A DNA stretch of 64,000 bases from CAYLHF01 sp964383365 (GTDB lineage: Bacteria > Bacteroidota > Rhodothermia > Rhodothermales > UBA10348): assembly GCA_964383365.1 (NCBI GenBank), contig CAYLHF010000010.1:37013-101012 (forward strand). The letters run 5' to 3'. Every line of letters begins with the position of its first letter. Within the stretch, counting starts at the first letter, position 1. Below the pieces are notes generated by a model. It was not told the DNA's origin, did no database searches, and worked only from the letters and a program-made list of their open reading frames with translations. Below, piece after piece: positions 7,848 to 16,665 of the stretch. A program made the translations under genes and the position numbers.

Positions 7848-8852
7848 ATGTCCATCGTAGGAATAAGCATCAGTCTCCTGCCGGTACTCCTGTTTCTGAC
7901 TGGACTCATTCTTCTGGACAGCTTCAAACTGGTTCGATTCAGGCCTCTTCTCTTCTCGCTTCTCTACGGCGCTGTCGTGGCGGTGATCGCGTACCAGTTG
8001 AATACATTCCTTCTGGATCGTTTCTCGATTTCGCTGACGCCATTTTCGCGGTATGCTGCCCCCGGGATCGAAGAGACGTTGAAGGCAGGATTCATCGTCC
8101 TGTTGATCAAACAAAATCGAGTTGGCTTTGCGGTCGACGCTGCAATCCACGGATTTGCCGTCGGAGCCGGATTCGCAGTAATCGAAAATATATACTATCT
8201 GGCGACGGCCCCTGAAGCCGGTATGTATGTCTGGGGCATTCGAGGGCTTGGAACGGCCATCATGCACGGTGGAGCGACAACGGTATTTGCGCTGGTACTG
8301 AAGAACCTGGCCGATCGAGACGTTCAAATTCGAGCATCCAGGCTTGGACTCTCACTTTTTGCCGCGTTCTGTCTACACTCGCTCTACAACCACTTCATCC
8401 TTCCCCCTCTCGTGGGTACATCAGTCCTCCTGGTCGTCTTTCCGGCGATCATCATGGGACTCTTCAACGAAAGCGAAAAACGGATGAGGAGTTGGTTGGG
8501 TTCGGGCTTCGATACCGATCAGGAACTCCTCGGTCTGATTCTATCCGGACAGTTGAGTTCGACGCGGGTTGGAACGTACCTGCATGATCTCAAAGGACAT
8601 TTCGACGGAACCGTGATCGTAGATATGTTGTGTCTGATCCGAATACGTGTCGAACTTTCGATCCGGGCGAAAGGATTGATCATGATGCGGGAAGCAGGAT
8701 TTCAAGCACCGGTAGACCCGCTCACAAAATCCAAATTTGAGGAGTTAGCGTATCTGGAGGATAACATCGGACGAACCGGGCTTGCAGCCATAGAACCGAT
8801 ACACCGCTGGAATCGAAAGGAACTCTGGCAGCTGCACGTGTTAAAACAATGA
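7848..8852 (+). CDS. PrsW family intramembrane metalloprotease
   Basis: A 334-residue polytopic membrane protein with the conserved PrsW residues: GIEETLKAG (Glu75-Glu76) at a membrane boundary, AAIHGFAVGAGFAVIEN (His101, Glu113) and TAIMHGGATT (His140). About 120 cytosolic residues follow the last span and are not part of the core enzyme; they carry no motif I recognise. In Bacillus subtilis PrsW makes the first cut in the anti-sigma factor RsiW. Here the gene begins only 8 bp after the anti-sigma gene, so the three genes at 6518-8852 look like a sigma / anti-sigma / protease operon. It ends 23 bp from the convergent M28 peptidase gene. Confidence 0.92.
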   Translation: MSIVGISISLLPVLLFLTGLILLDSFKLVRFRPLLFSLLYGAVVAVIAYQLNTFLLDRFSISLTPFSRYAAPGIEETLKAGFIVLLIKQNRVGFAVDAAIHGFAVGAGFAVIENIYYLATAPEAGMYVWGIRGLGTAIMHGGATTVFALVLKNLADRDVQIRASRLGLSLFAAFCLHSLYNHFILPPLVGTSVLLVVFPAIIMGLFNESEKRMRSWLGSGFDTDQELLGLILSGQLSSTRVGTYLHDLKGHFDGTVIVDMLCLIRIRVELSIRAKGLIMMREAGFQAPVDPLTKSKFEELAYLEDNIGRTGLAAIEPIHRWNRKELWQLHVLKQ

Positions 8853-8875
8853 CAAAACCCTCCGCCCGTCTCCTG

Positions 8876-10273
8876 TCAGCGCGGTAGTTTCTGGTCCAAA
8901 TCTGCAACCACGTATGCCATAACAGCCATCGTGGCCACGGACAGTCCGACTTCATGGGGATCCAGCTTGTCGAGCATATCGGCGTTGGTATGGTGGTACC
9001 AGAAATATTCAGTTCCATCTACACGAAGACCCATCCCTGGCATCCCTTCGCGCATCATCGGACCTATATCGGCGCCTCCGCCACCCTTCGTGATGGAACC
9101 GGAATCGATACGATCGAGCAGGTGACCGATCTCCGAGACCATATCATATGCCGCATCGGTACCCGTAAATCCGAATCCCTTGGGTTTGAAAACGCCCCCA
9201 TCAGACTCGATACCCAGGACGTGATCCGAGACCTCATTTAGATGGGCGTCGCGATATCCCGCACCGCCGCGTCCACCATTTTCCTCGTTGGTCCAACCCA
9301 CCACTCGAACAGTTCTCTTCGGTCGGAGACCCAGTTTCTTCATCAGCAGAACGGCCTGCCATGCTGCAACGACACCGCCAGCATCGTCCATGGCTCCCTG
9401 CCCTACATCCCATGAATCGATGTGTCCGCCAAGAATGACGACTTCGTTTGGATATTCACTCCCGACGATTTCTCCCATTACATTTCGGGAAGGAGCGTCG
9501 GGAAGAGTGATATCATCCATGTTGAGTCGAACGACAATTTTTTGCCCCCGATTCTGCATCCGCTGCATCATCATTGCATCTTCGACGGTGACTGCGGCAT
9601 GAGGAATCGGGACGACATCAGCCGCATATCTCGAATTTCCCGTATGAGGGGTATACATCGAGGCAGGACCGACTGAGCGGACGAGACTTGCAATAGCACC
9701 CACCTGAGAGGCCCGCACCGCACCTGTCGTTCGATACCTGACGGTATTTCCATAGGATGTAAAGGGCACGTTGTAGAGAACAATTTTACCTCGAGCCTCC
9801 TCTGCGTGAGCATCCAGATCATCGAATGATCCGACGACAAGTACTTCTCCCGTAATTCCTTCAGGGGGTGTTCCGATGGAACCACCGAGCCCGAGTATCT
9901 GCAGGTTGGCATATCGTGGATCTATCAACTCGAGTCGTTCCTCGCCGCGTACCCAGTGAGGGACCATCACCCCTTCCGTGTGTACGTTCTGTAGTCCGTC
10001 TGACTGCATCTCTGCTTCAATCCAGTCGATCGCTTTTTCCAGGTTTTCGGAGCCACTGATTCTTGGACCGAATGTATCGACAACGTAGCCCAGGCGATCA
10101 TATGCGAAGCTGTCTGCGAGGGCTGCATCGATGAGTTGGTCAGCAACGGCCCGATACGTACGCTGGATATTCATCCCTCTGTCCGACTGTCTGGCAGCGA
10201 CAATCCGTGTCAGGCACATGGACGCTACGCCGCAGGATACCACGGCGAGAAGAAAGAGCCGTCTGTTGATCAT
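8876..10273 (-). CDS. M28 family zinc metallopeptidase with PA insert, secreted
   Basis: A 465-residue exported peptidase beginning with a signal peptide (RRLFLLAVVSCGVASMC). Residues 110-250 contain a protease-associated-like region, and the catalytic M28 domain carries the expected zinc ligands: GGHIDSWD (His284), MDDAGG (Asp296), TNEENGG (Glu330 base, Glu331 ligand), ESDGG (Asp358) and WYHHTNAD (His428). This set matches aminopeptidase or plasma glutamate carboxypeptidase-like enzymes that trim peptides outside the cytoplasm. A possible lipobox (VSCG) is present, but the N-terminus reads more like a cleaved signal. It stands alone and is convergent with the prsW-like gene. Confidence 0.9.
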   Translation of the reverse strand: MINRRLFLLAVVSCGVASMCLTRIVAARQSDRGMNIQRTYRAVADQLIDAALADSFAYDRLGYVVDTFGPRISGSENLEKAIDWIEAEMQSDGLQNVHTEGVMVPHWVRGEERLELIDPRYANLQILGLGGSIGTPPEGITGEVLVVGSFDDLDAHAEEARGKIVLYNVPFTSYGNTVRYRTTGAVRASQVGAIASLVRSVGPASMYTPHTGNSRYAADVVPIPHAAVTVEDAMMMQRMQNRGQKIVVRLNMDDITLPDAPSRNVMGEIVGSEYPNEVVILGGHIDSWDVGQGAMDDAGGVVAAWQAVLLMKKLGLRPKRTVRVVGWTNEENGGRGGAGYRDAHLNEVSDHVLGIESDGGVFKPKGFGFTGTDAAYDMVSEIGHLLDRIDSGSITKGGGGADIGPMMREGMPGMGLRVDGTEYFWYHHTNADMLDKLDPHEVGLSVATMAVMAYVVADLDQKLPR

Positions 10274-10400
10274 GATGGCAAACCTTTTTTGAGATTTCTG
10301 GCACTCATTCGAATATCAGTGGATTAATCTACGACGAGAACTTGAAATGTGTGGTGACGTTCTTCGACCACGTGACTCGGGCTCTTTCACACCATACAAC

Positions 10401-10922
10401 ATGCACATGAGAATCGGATTCGTACTCGGTATTTCACTGTTCGTAGCGACGACTGGATCGGCGCAGATGAGCCCGGGGTTCTCTATCAGACTGTATCCGG
10501 CCGGACAGATGATCGCATTTCAACTCGCCCTCGATTCTCCTGCGGAATCAGAGTACCGCTTGTATGCCGGGTACAATCGAACGCGTCGTAGAGACTGGGG
10601 AAAGCACGAAGATGAACGAGGAGGAGGCCCGGGCGGTGGCGTCGAGATGATCCGTTTTTTGAGTGCATCTGAAAAAAATTGGTTCTATGGCTTCCGGGCA
10701 GAGGCGTGGTCTCTGAACATCGACTGGAGACAAAATGGGGTTTCTGGCTCCTCTCGTACTCTGGTACTTCAACCGATGGCGGTAGCGGGATACCGTTTGA
10801 CACCCGGAAGCGTATCCGCCGATCTATCCCTGTCTCTGGGCCGAGAAATCAACACTCATACGCGAGGCGAGGCCGTCGGAGAAGGAATGATTATTCTGGG
10901 AGGCATCAGCCTCACGTATTAA
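10401..10922 (+). CDS. small outer-membrane beta-barrel-like protein
   Basis: A 173-residue exported protein starting MHMRIGFVLG, with a cleavable signal peptide ending near TGSAQ. The rest alternates polar and hydrophobic residues in strands (FSIRLYPAGQMIAFQLAL, YRLYAGYNRTRR, WFYGFRAEAWSLNIDW, PMAVAGYRLTPG) and ends with an aromatic residue (ISLTY), as outer-membrane beta barrels do. The frame is open upstream to 10347, but the signal peptide sets the start. There is a glycine-rich charged loop (ERGGGPGGG). Specific function unknown. Confidence 0.65.
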   Translation: MHMRIGFVLGISLFVATTGSAQMSPGFSIRLYPAGQMIAFQLALDSPAESEYRLYAGYNRTRRRDWGKHEDERGGGPGGGVEMIRFLSASEKNWFYGFRAEAWSLNIDWRQNGVSGSSRTLVLQPMAVAGYRLTPGSVSADLSLSLGREINTHTRGEAVGEGMIILGGISLTY

Positions 10923-10973
10923 CGTCGGTATATCTCGTCATGCGTCCCGAAGCTTACGTGAGCGCTCGTTGAC

Positions 10974-12887
10974 CTACTCTTCCTGAAGCGACTCATCGAT
11001 CATGCGGGCAGCAATCCGGGAAAAATCGGACGCCGTGACTATGCCTACCAGCTCCCCGTGTCTCACAACCGGTAATGCCCCAAACCCCTTATTTCGCATG
11101 AGTGCTATTGCTTCTCTCGTGGGTGTTTCTGGAGAAATAGCGACCGGGTCGGTCACCATGACATCTTTCACCGCTACCTCGGCCGACCCATCAGACTCAT
11201 GTTCGGCCATATACCGGAGAATACCCCTGTATGTGACCATACCGACCAATTTGTGATGATGGTTCTCCACCGGTACGTGTCTGATGTGGCGCCAGTCCAT
11301 CAGCACTGCAACAAACTCGATCAGTTCCTCCTCACCCACTGTGAATAAATCGGTTGTCATGAAGTGTTCGACACGGGAATCTCGAATGCGAGATAGATCA
11401 GACACGGTTGCATTGGCCAGATCCCACGTGTGGCCTGCAGTCATCGTCTTCTGATTCTCGATCATCCGGCAGACCAACGTATCCAATCGTTCGGATCGGG
11501 AGGTTCCTTCTCTCTTCATTTTCAACAGGGACTCCAGTTGCCATTGCGAGCCCGTTCTCCGAGACGATACGCGTTCCCTGATTACGCCCAGGTACCGGTC
11601 TATATCGGATCCAGCAATACCATTCATTTCCAGTCCTTGCCTGGCGATGGGCAGAAGCTCTTTACCGATCAGATCAACGACGGACCAGCGACGAGAGTCA
11701 ATCCAGTCCACTTCCACGGCGAGCCCGAGCCTGGCTGCCTTCACAAAGTTGCTTTTTGCATTATCAAAGTCCATCAACTCCCTGATGTCATCGTATCTGT
11801 CGGCCATCCCGGTTACAAGTCCAAACCAGAATGCAGCGTTTGCCATCTCATCGACGACGCTCGGTCCTGAAGGCAGAATTCTGTTTTCAATTCGGAGGTG
11901 CGGTTTACCGTTCGTTATACCGTAGCACGCTCTGTTCCATCTATAGACTGTTCCGTTGTGTAATTGTAGCGCTCGCAATTTGGGTATTTCACCTTTCCCG
12001 AGTACCTCCGACGAGTCATCAAAATCGCTCGTCATGAGAACACGGAAGCGTGCAATGTCCTCCTTGTACAACTCGGTAACAGAGGAATTCAGCCATTCGG
12101 TTCCAAAATGAACACGGGGGCTCATTTCGCGCAGATACAAATTGCTGCTTCTCATATCAACAGCCTGCTGAAAAAGTGCTATTCGGGTCTCTCGCCAGAG
12201 ACGCTTTCCGAACAGGACCGGTGAATTCGATGCTGCGGCCAGCACAGGAGCCGCGACGAGTTGAGCGACATTGTAGAAATGAGCAAATTCGTCCGGAGAA
12301 ACCTGTAAATGAGTCTGAAACGACGTATTGCATCCCTCTACCATGATATTGTCATGCTGGAAAAACAATTCATCGACGCCCCGGATCTGGTACTGAGCCA
12401 TGCCGTCTTTCAGGGACATGATCGCATCATTCAGGGCGTAGTAACGGGGCATCGGAGCCATATTGTCCAGACTCAAGTCACTCGCATGGATGGTCGGCAG
12501 AATACCGATCATCGCGACGGTGGCGTCAAACTCAGTTGCCAGACCCTGCACATATTTCAGCACTTCCTCGACCTGATGCTCCATTCTGGAAAGACAGTCT
12601 CCTTCGAAAACATATGGATCGAGATTAAACTCCAGATTGAACCGCGTGAGTTCACTTACCAGCCTTTCGTCCGTATTCCGAGCCAGCACCTCCTCGGCAA
12701 TCGGAGCAGGTTGCCACCTCCGGTCGACGAGAAACAACTCTTGTTCAGCTCCGATTCGACGCACGTCGGACTCGAAAATGCCGTCGGTCAGCATCTGTTC
12801 CAGCGTCCGAACATCTCTGACTACCTGGCGCGTAAACCTTCTTACCGCCTCTGGATTCTGTTGCTGATGAACATCATGTTCGCCCAT
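10974..12887 (-). CDS. glutamate-cysteine ligase (GCS2 family) fused to two CBS domains
   Basis: A 637-residue cytoplasmic protein. Residues about 20-470 form a GCS2-type carboxylate-amine ligase domain: IGAEQELFLVD and FNLEFNLDP near the N-terminus, then TSFQTHLQV, SNSPVLFG and PHLRIENRILPSGPSVVDE. Residues about 505-635 hold a CBS pair, the first starting VEHFMTTDLFTV and the second VKDVMVTDPVAI, ending GELVGIVTASDF. The reaction for the ligase family is ATP-dependent joining of glutamate to cysteine or a related amine. CBS pairs bind adenine nucleotides, so the enzyme may respond to energy charge. ATG 12887 is chosen over the longer frame from 12977 because GAGAG lies just upstream and the extra 30 residues look non-coding. 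No glutathione synthetase gene is adjacent. Confidence 0.85.
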   Translation of the reverse strand: MGEHDVHQQQNPEAVRRFTRQVVRDVRTLEQMLTDGIFESDVRRIGAEQELFLVDRRWQPAPIAEEVLARNTDERLVSELTRFNLEFNLDPYVFEGDCLSRMEHQVEEVLKYVQGLATEFDATVAMIGILPTIHASDLSLDNMAPMPRYYALNDAIMSLKDGMAQYQIRGVDELFFQHDNIMVEGCNTSFQTHLQVSPDEFAHFYNVAQLVAAPVLAAASNSPVLFGKRLWRETRIALFQQAVDMRSSNLYLREMSPRVHFGTEWLNSSVTELYKEDIARFRVLMTSDFDDSSEVLGKGEIPKLRALQLHNGTVYRWNRACYGITNGKPHLRIENRILPSGPSVVDEMANAAFWFGLVTGMADRYDDIRELMDFDNAKSNFVKAARLGLAVEVDWIDSRRWSVVDLIGKELLPIARQGLEMNGIAGSDIDRYLGVIRERVSSRRTGSQWQLESLLKMKREGTSRSERLDTLVCRMIENQKTMTAGHTWDLANATVSDLSRIRDSRVEHFMTTDLFTVGEEELIEFVAVLMDWRHIRHVPVENHHHKLVGMVTYRGILRYMAEHESDGSAEVAVKDVMVTDPVAISPETPTREAIALMRNKGFGALPVVRHGELVGIVTASDFSRIAARMIDESLQEE

Positions 12888-13115
12888 GAAACTCTCAAAA
12901 ATAATGTGGAGACTGACTACTCTCGATTCCCCGTGCTGCGTTTCGACGCGGTACGATCCAAAATATAACGCATCCAACTGATTGGAGACCTACTGAACGG
13001 AATTTATCGATACCACCCCTTGCTATGCCGGGCCGGTCCCGCCGACATTTAGCGAAAGGGAACACCAAATCTTGTCGTCTCGTTTTGCCACTCGTGTTCT
13101 AACAGCGAACGTCAT

Positions 13116-14405
13116 ATGTCCAATCATTCAGTGAACACAGCGGCATTTTCAGGGACGCTTTTCCTTGTGGTGTCGTTATTGACACTATCTCCCACCTCGC
13201 TCACGGCGCAGGTTAATGACCCTTCGGACCACCCGCTCAATACCGAGCTGGTTCTGATCCGGGCCATGACACACGCGTATGCGGGTGACCTCGCCGACGC
13301 CGAATCAATTCTGCGACGGGGACTCGATGCCGCACCCGATAACGCATCACTCCTCTCGGAAATGGCCTATGTGAAGGAGCAAATGGGGACGATCTCCGAA
13401 GCTCTGTTCTTCATGAGTTTAGCCGTTCAAAACGATTCTGTTCATGTTCAGTTCAGCACGGACCTGGCCCGACTCCAGGTACTAACAGGAGACGTCCGGG
13501 CTGCAGTTTCGACGTATTCCCAGGCGATCCATAGGTATCCATCTGATGTACCTCTGAGACTTCTCTTCGCGAAGATGCTCATCCGATTTGATCGACTCGA
13601 GGATGCTCTGTTGCAGATCGATAGTGCCCTTCAGCATCCTGAATTCAGGATTGAGTCTCTATCGATCGGTGCAGATCTGGCTCGGATGCTGGGCAGAGAC
13701 GAACTACTTGAATCGTATGAATCTGAATTAGTAAGACTCGACCCGTTTGGAAGATCCTACCCCCGGGCTATGGCAGAACTCTTCATGCGCCAGGGACGAT
13801 GGGAGGACGCAGTCAACGCGTTCGAACGTGCAATGGAACTCGATCCTGAGAATACGGACGTACAGGAGGCGTTACATGTGGCCAGAGCACGCCAAGATCG
13901 AATGAGGCTGCAAACGGATGAAATGATTCCAGCCGGGGATGCAACGCAGTTGGATTCTGCCTTCACGTCGGAAGATTCCCGAGAAGTAGAGTCTACAGCG
14001 TCGAAATTACGCTTATTGAAAGCCAGCGTACAAATGAATCCAGGTGACACGAATGCTATTCGCGCACTTGCCGACGCCTATCTGGGCCAGTCCGAATTCG
14101 CCGATGCGGCACCTCTATTCAGACGAATCGTCGATCTTGACCCACGCAATCTGGATGCATGGCGTCTCGGTATCGAATCGTACGTTGCGTCGGAGAATTT
14201 GAAGATGTCTCTCACAATGTCTGAAGATGCCCTGCTGTTGTTTCCCGGATACGTTCCGTTGATGATCCTTCGGGTACATGCACTGGAACAATCAGGGCAG
14301 TTAAAAGAAGCGGTCCGACTGCTCGAGACGCTGATCGAGCGGTCTGATGACCGGAAGTTCAGGGTCCAACTCGATCGAATCCGGTCCAAGATTCAAAACC
14401 ACTGA
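13116..14405 (+). CDS. exported TPR protein
   Basis: A 429-residue protein with an N-terminal signal peptide (FSGTLFLVVSLLTLSPTSLTAQ) followed by tetratricopeptide repeats through the rest of the chain. Examples are GDLADAESILRRGLDAAPDN, GDVRAAVSTYSQAIHRYPSD, GRWEDAVNAFERAMELDPEN and SEFADAAPLFRRIVDLDPRN. It should be periplasmic or membrane-associated and act as a scaffold. A DUF4292 lipoprotein gene and an EnvC-like gene follow in the same orientation, an arrangement I know from Bacteroidota-type genomes, which suggests a shared envelope or cell-division role. A short stem, CCCCG-act-CGGGG, lies just after the stop. Confidence 0.85.
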   Translation: MSNHSVNTAAFSGTLFLVVSLLTLSPTSLTAQVNDPSDHPLNTELVLIRAMTHAYAGDLADAESILRRGLDAAPDNASLLSEMAYVKEQMGTISEALFFMSLAVQNDSVHVQFSTDLARLQVLTGDVRAAVSTYSQAIHRYPSDVPLRLLFAKMLIRFDRLEDALLQIDSALQHPEFRIESLSIGADLARMLGRDELLESYESELVRLDPFGRSYPRAMAELFMRQGRWEDAVNAFERAMELDPENTDVQEALHVARARQDRMRLQTDEMIPAGDATQLDSAFTSEDSREVESTASKLRLLKASVQMNPGDTNAIRALADAYLGQSEFADAAPLFRRIVDLDPRNLDAWRLGIESYVASENLKMSLTMSEDALLLFPGYVPLMILRVHALEQSGQLKEAVRLLETLIERSDDRKFRVQLDRIRSKIQNH

Positions 14406-14575
14406 CCCCGACTCGGGGCTACGGTTCAGGAAAAATATTCCACGAACCGCACTCTGGCGGCCTGTTTTTCCTCGTTTTACTCCCATCCTGTGGAGGGAAC
14501 GATTGCCGCCTGCACCTGTTTTCCAGGACCGCTACCCGGTGAAATGAGTCACGAGCACTCTGCTAAATCTCAACT

Positions 14576-15355
14576 ATGACACGCTGGATATCCGTATGTA
14601 TTCTCGTTATGTCGCCGTTTCTGTATTCGTGCAGGAGTACGGCACCGTCCATCCAGCATGCGATGAAACCCGGCGACATCGATCCAACAATGGGAGTATC
14701 TGACGTTCTGAGAACCCTTCCATCTGCTCCTTCCACGCTCTCAGAACTGTACATGGAAACCAGTGTTGCGCTTTCATCTCCGGACGAACACGGACGGTTC
14801 AGTACCCGAATCAACTATCGAAAAGGGGATTCTACGCTAATCAGAGTGCGATTTCCACTCGGGATAGAGGGCGCGCGCGTATTGATTACGCAGGATAGCG
14901 CGTTTGTTTACGACCGGGTCCACAAGGAATTGTATATGGGGCTGGCTGATCGTATCTCGGCCGTTCTACCGGGCGCCGTCCCGGGTACGGATCTGGTCGA
15001 TTTGGCTCTGGATTTTGGCGTACCGGACCCGGAAGTGCCGTGGGTGCTGTCGTCAGACAGGCTCAGGTATCATTTATTCTCCCCGGATTCGACATTGCAC
15101 TATGCGGTAGACCCGACCATCTGGCGGATCGTGCAATACGAAGAACGTACACCCGGAGGCACGATTATTGAGCAACGCTGGTATACAGATTTCGCGATGT
15201 TCAACCATATCGTGTTACCAAGGCATCTGAACGTCTCTAGACCGACGGAAGACACGCGCCTGAGTATGACTCTCAGGAAACTGGATACCGCGCCAGTCGA
15301 TCTTTCATTCGATCTGAACGTCAAGGCCGATGCCAGACGTACGCGAATCAACTGA
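14576..15355 (+). CDS. DUF4292 family lipoprotein
   Basis: A 259-residue lipoprotein. The signal sequence ends in the lipobox FLYSC, placing the acylated cysteine at residue 19. The mature part is beta-rich in the style of LolA/DUF4292 proteins: SELYMETSVALSSPD, FSTRINYRKGDSTLIRVRFP, GIEGARVLITQDSAFVYDR, and a C-terminal strand set ending LSFDLNVKADARR. Such proteins are usually outer-membrane anchored on the periplasmic side. Its TGA shares a base with the ATG of the EnvC-like gene, so the two are translationally coupled. Function within the family is not established. Confidence 0.82.
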   Translation: MTRWISVCILVMSPFLYSCRSTAPSIQHAMKPGDIDPTMGVSDVLRTLPSAPSTLSELYMETSVALSSPDEHGRFSTRINYRKGDSTLIRVRFPLGIEGARVLITQDSAFVYDRVHKELYMGLADRISAVLPGAVPGTDLVDLALDFGVPDPEVPWVLSSDRLRYHLFSPDSTLHYAVDPTIWRIVQYEERTPGGTIIEQRWYTDFAMFNHIVLPRHLNVSRPTEDTRLSMTLRKLDTAPVDLSFDLNVKADARRTRIN

Positions 15356-16557
15356 TGCGTTTTTTTACTCAGAATCAATGCTATCCTGCGGCGCTGGCGG
15401 CAACACTGTGTCTTGCGCTGACAACAGTTTCCGGTAGTTTCGCCCAGTCAGATCGGGCCTCGACAGAACGTGAACTTGCGCAGTTGCGAGACGAGATCGC
15501 AGTGCAGGAAAAATCGCTCGCCCGTACAGAAAAAAATGAACATGCATCACTGGTAAAACTGGGTTCTATCGATCGTCAGATTGGAAAGCGCGAAAAACTG
15601 GTTACTACGTATCGGACGCGCATGTCTGAGTTGGTCAATGAGCGAGACTCCCTGAAGGCATCGATCGAGTCTCTAGAATCTGACCTGTCGAATCTGAAGG
15701 GCGAATATCGTTCCCGGGCGACCCACGCGTACAAGTATGGACGTCTACACGACGTTGCACTGATCCTTTCAGCCAGCTCAATCAACGAAATGTTGATTCG
15801 AGTCCGATACCTCCACCGGTTCAGCAATAAACGCCAGAGCCAACTATCCAATATTGGAGACGCGACAACCGCTCTCAAGGCACGTAGAACCGACCTCCAG
15901 CGAACACTGGTGAGAAATGAAGTCCTGCTCAATGATGTCGAGAAAGAGCAGGAGCGTCTGGTGGAATTGAGAAAGGATAGAAACCGTCAGATTTCGGCTC
16001 TCCGGAGACAGAAGTCGAAACTGAAACGATCGATCGACGACAAAGTTGGGAATGCGAGTCAGTTGGAGAAGCAGATCAAGGCACTCATAGCGGCCGAGAT
16101 CGCAAAAAACCGGGACGGAGCTACGAGTCTGTCATCGTCCGCATTGTCGACTGCCTTCAGAAATAGCCGGGGCGCTCTTGATTGGCCCGTGTCTGGTCGG
16201 GTCACGGAACCATTCGGCGAAACAGTCAATCCGCAATACGGAACGAGAACGCCCAATCCAGGCCTGGTCATCAGTACCGACGCATCGGCAGAGGTACATG
16301 CGGTTTTCGGTGGCCGCGTAACCACCGTCGACGTTATGCCGGACCTCGGAAGGTATATGATTATCGAACATGGCCAGTACCATAGCGTATATGGAAACCT
16401 GTCGCTTTTCTACGTGGCAAAAAATGGTGCTGTGGAGGCGGGACAACTGATCGGTCGGGCCGGAACGGACGCCGAACCGAAAGGACCGGCTGTATTTTTC
16501 GGGATATTCAAGGATGGTCAGGCGGTCGATCCTGCGCGATGGCTTGAAAAGAAGTAG
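15355..16557 (+). CDS. EnvC-like murein hydrolase activator with degenerate LytM (M23) domain
   Basis: A 400-residue exported protein. A signal peptide (LAATLCLALTTVSGSFAQ) is followed by a long coiled coil (about 33-240; ELAQLRDEIAVQEKSLART, ESDLSNLKGEYRSR, RRQKSKLKRSIDD) and a LytM-fold domain (about 280-400). Metal ligands of active M23 peptidases are missing: the GxDI-type site reads GLVISTDA, the first HxH histidine region reads HSVYGNL, and the final HLHF is replaced by AVFF in GPAVFFGIF. This is the pattern of EnvC/NlpD activators, which stimulate amidases rather than cut peptidoglycan. The coiled coil would recruit it to the division site. No amidase gene is in this window. Confidence 0.88.
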   Translation: MRFFTQNQCYPAALAATLCLALTTVSGSFAQSDRASTERELAQLRDEIAVQEKSLARTEKNEHASLVKLGSIDRQIGKREKLVTTYRTRMSELVNERDSLKASIESLESDLSNLKGEYRSRATHAYKYGRLHDVALILSASSINEMLIRVRYLHRFSNKRQSQLSNIGDATTALKARRTDLQRTLVRNEVLLNDVEKEQERLVELRKDRNRQISALRRQKSKLKRSIDDKVGNASQLEKQIKALIAAEIAKNRDGATSLSSSALSTAFRNSRGALDWPVSGRVTEPFGETVNPQYGTRTPNPGLVISTDASAEVHAVFGGRVTTVDVMPDLGRYMIIEHGQYHSVYGNLSLFYVAKNGAVEAGQLIGRAGTDAEPKGPAVFFGIFKDGQAVDPARWLEKK

Positions 16558-16665
16558 TCGGCTACCTTTCCGGGCAGACCCATCATCCTGTTGCATGGAA
16601 ACGGTCCGCATTCGTACCGGAAGATCCTCGTTTGCATCCCCCTGGAGCCCGTCGTAGCTTTTAAA

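Noticed and set aside
12309..12968. 219-codon open frame opposite the glutamate-cysteine ligase gene
   Set aside because: It mirrors the codon structure of a clearly conserved gene, has no domain and no ribosome-binding site.
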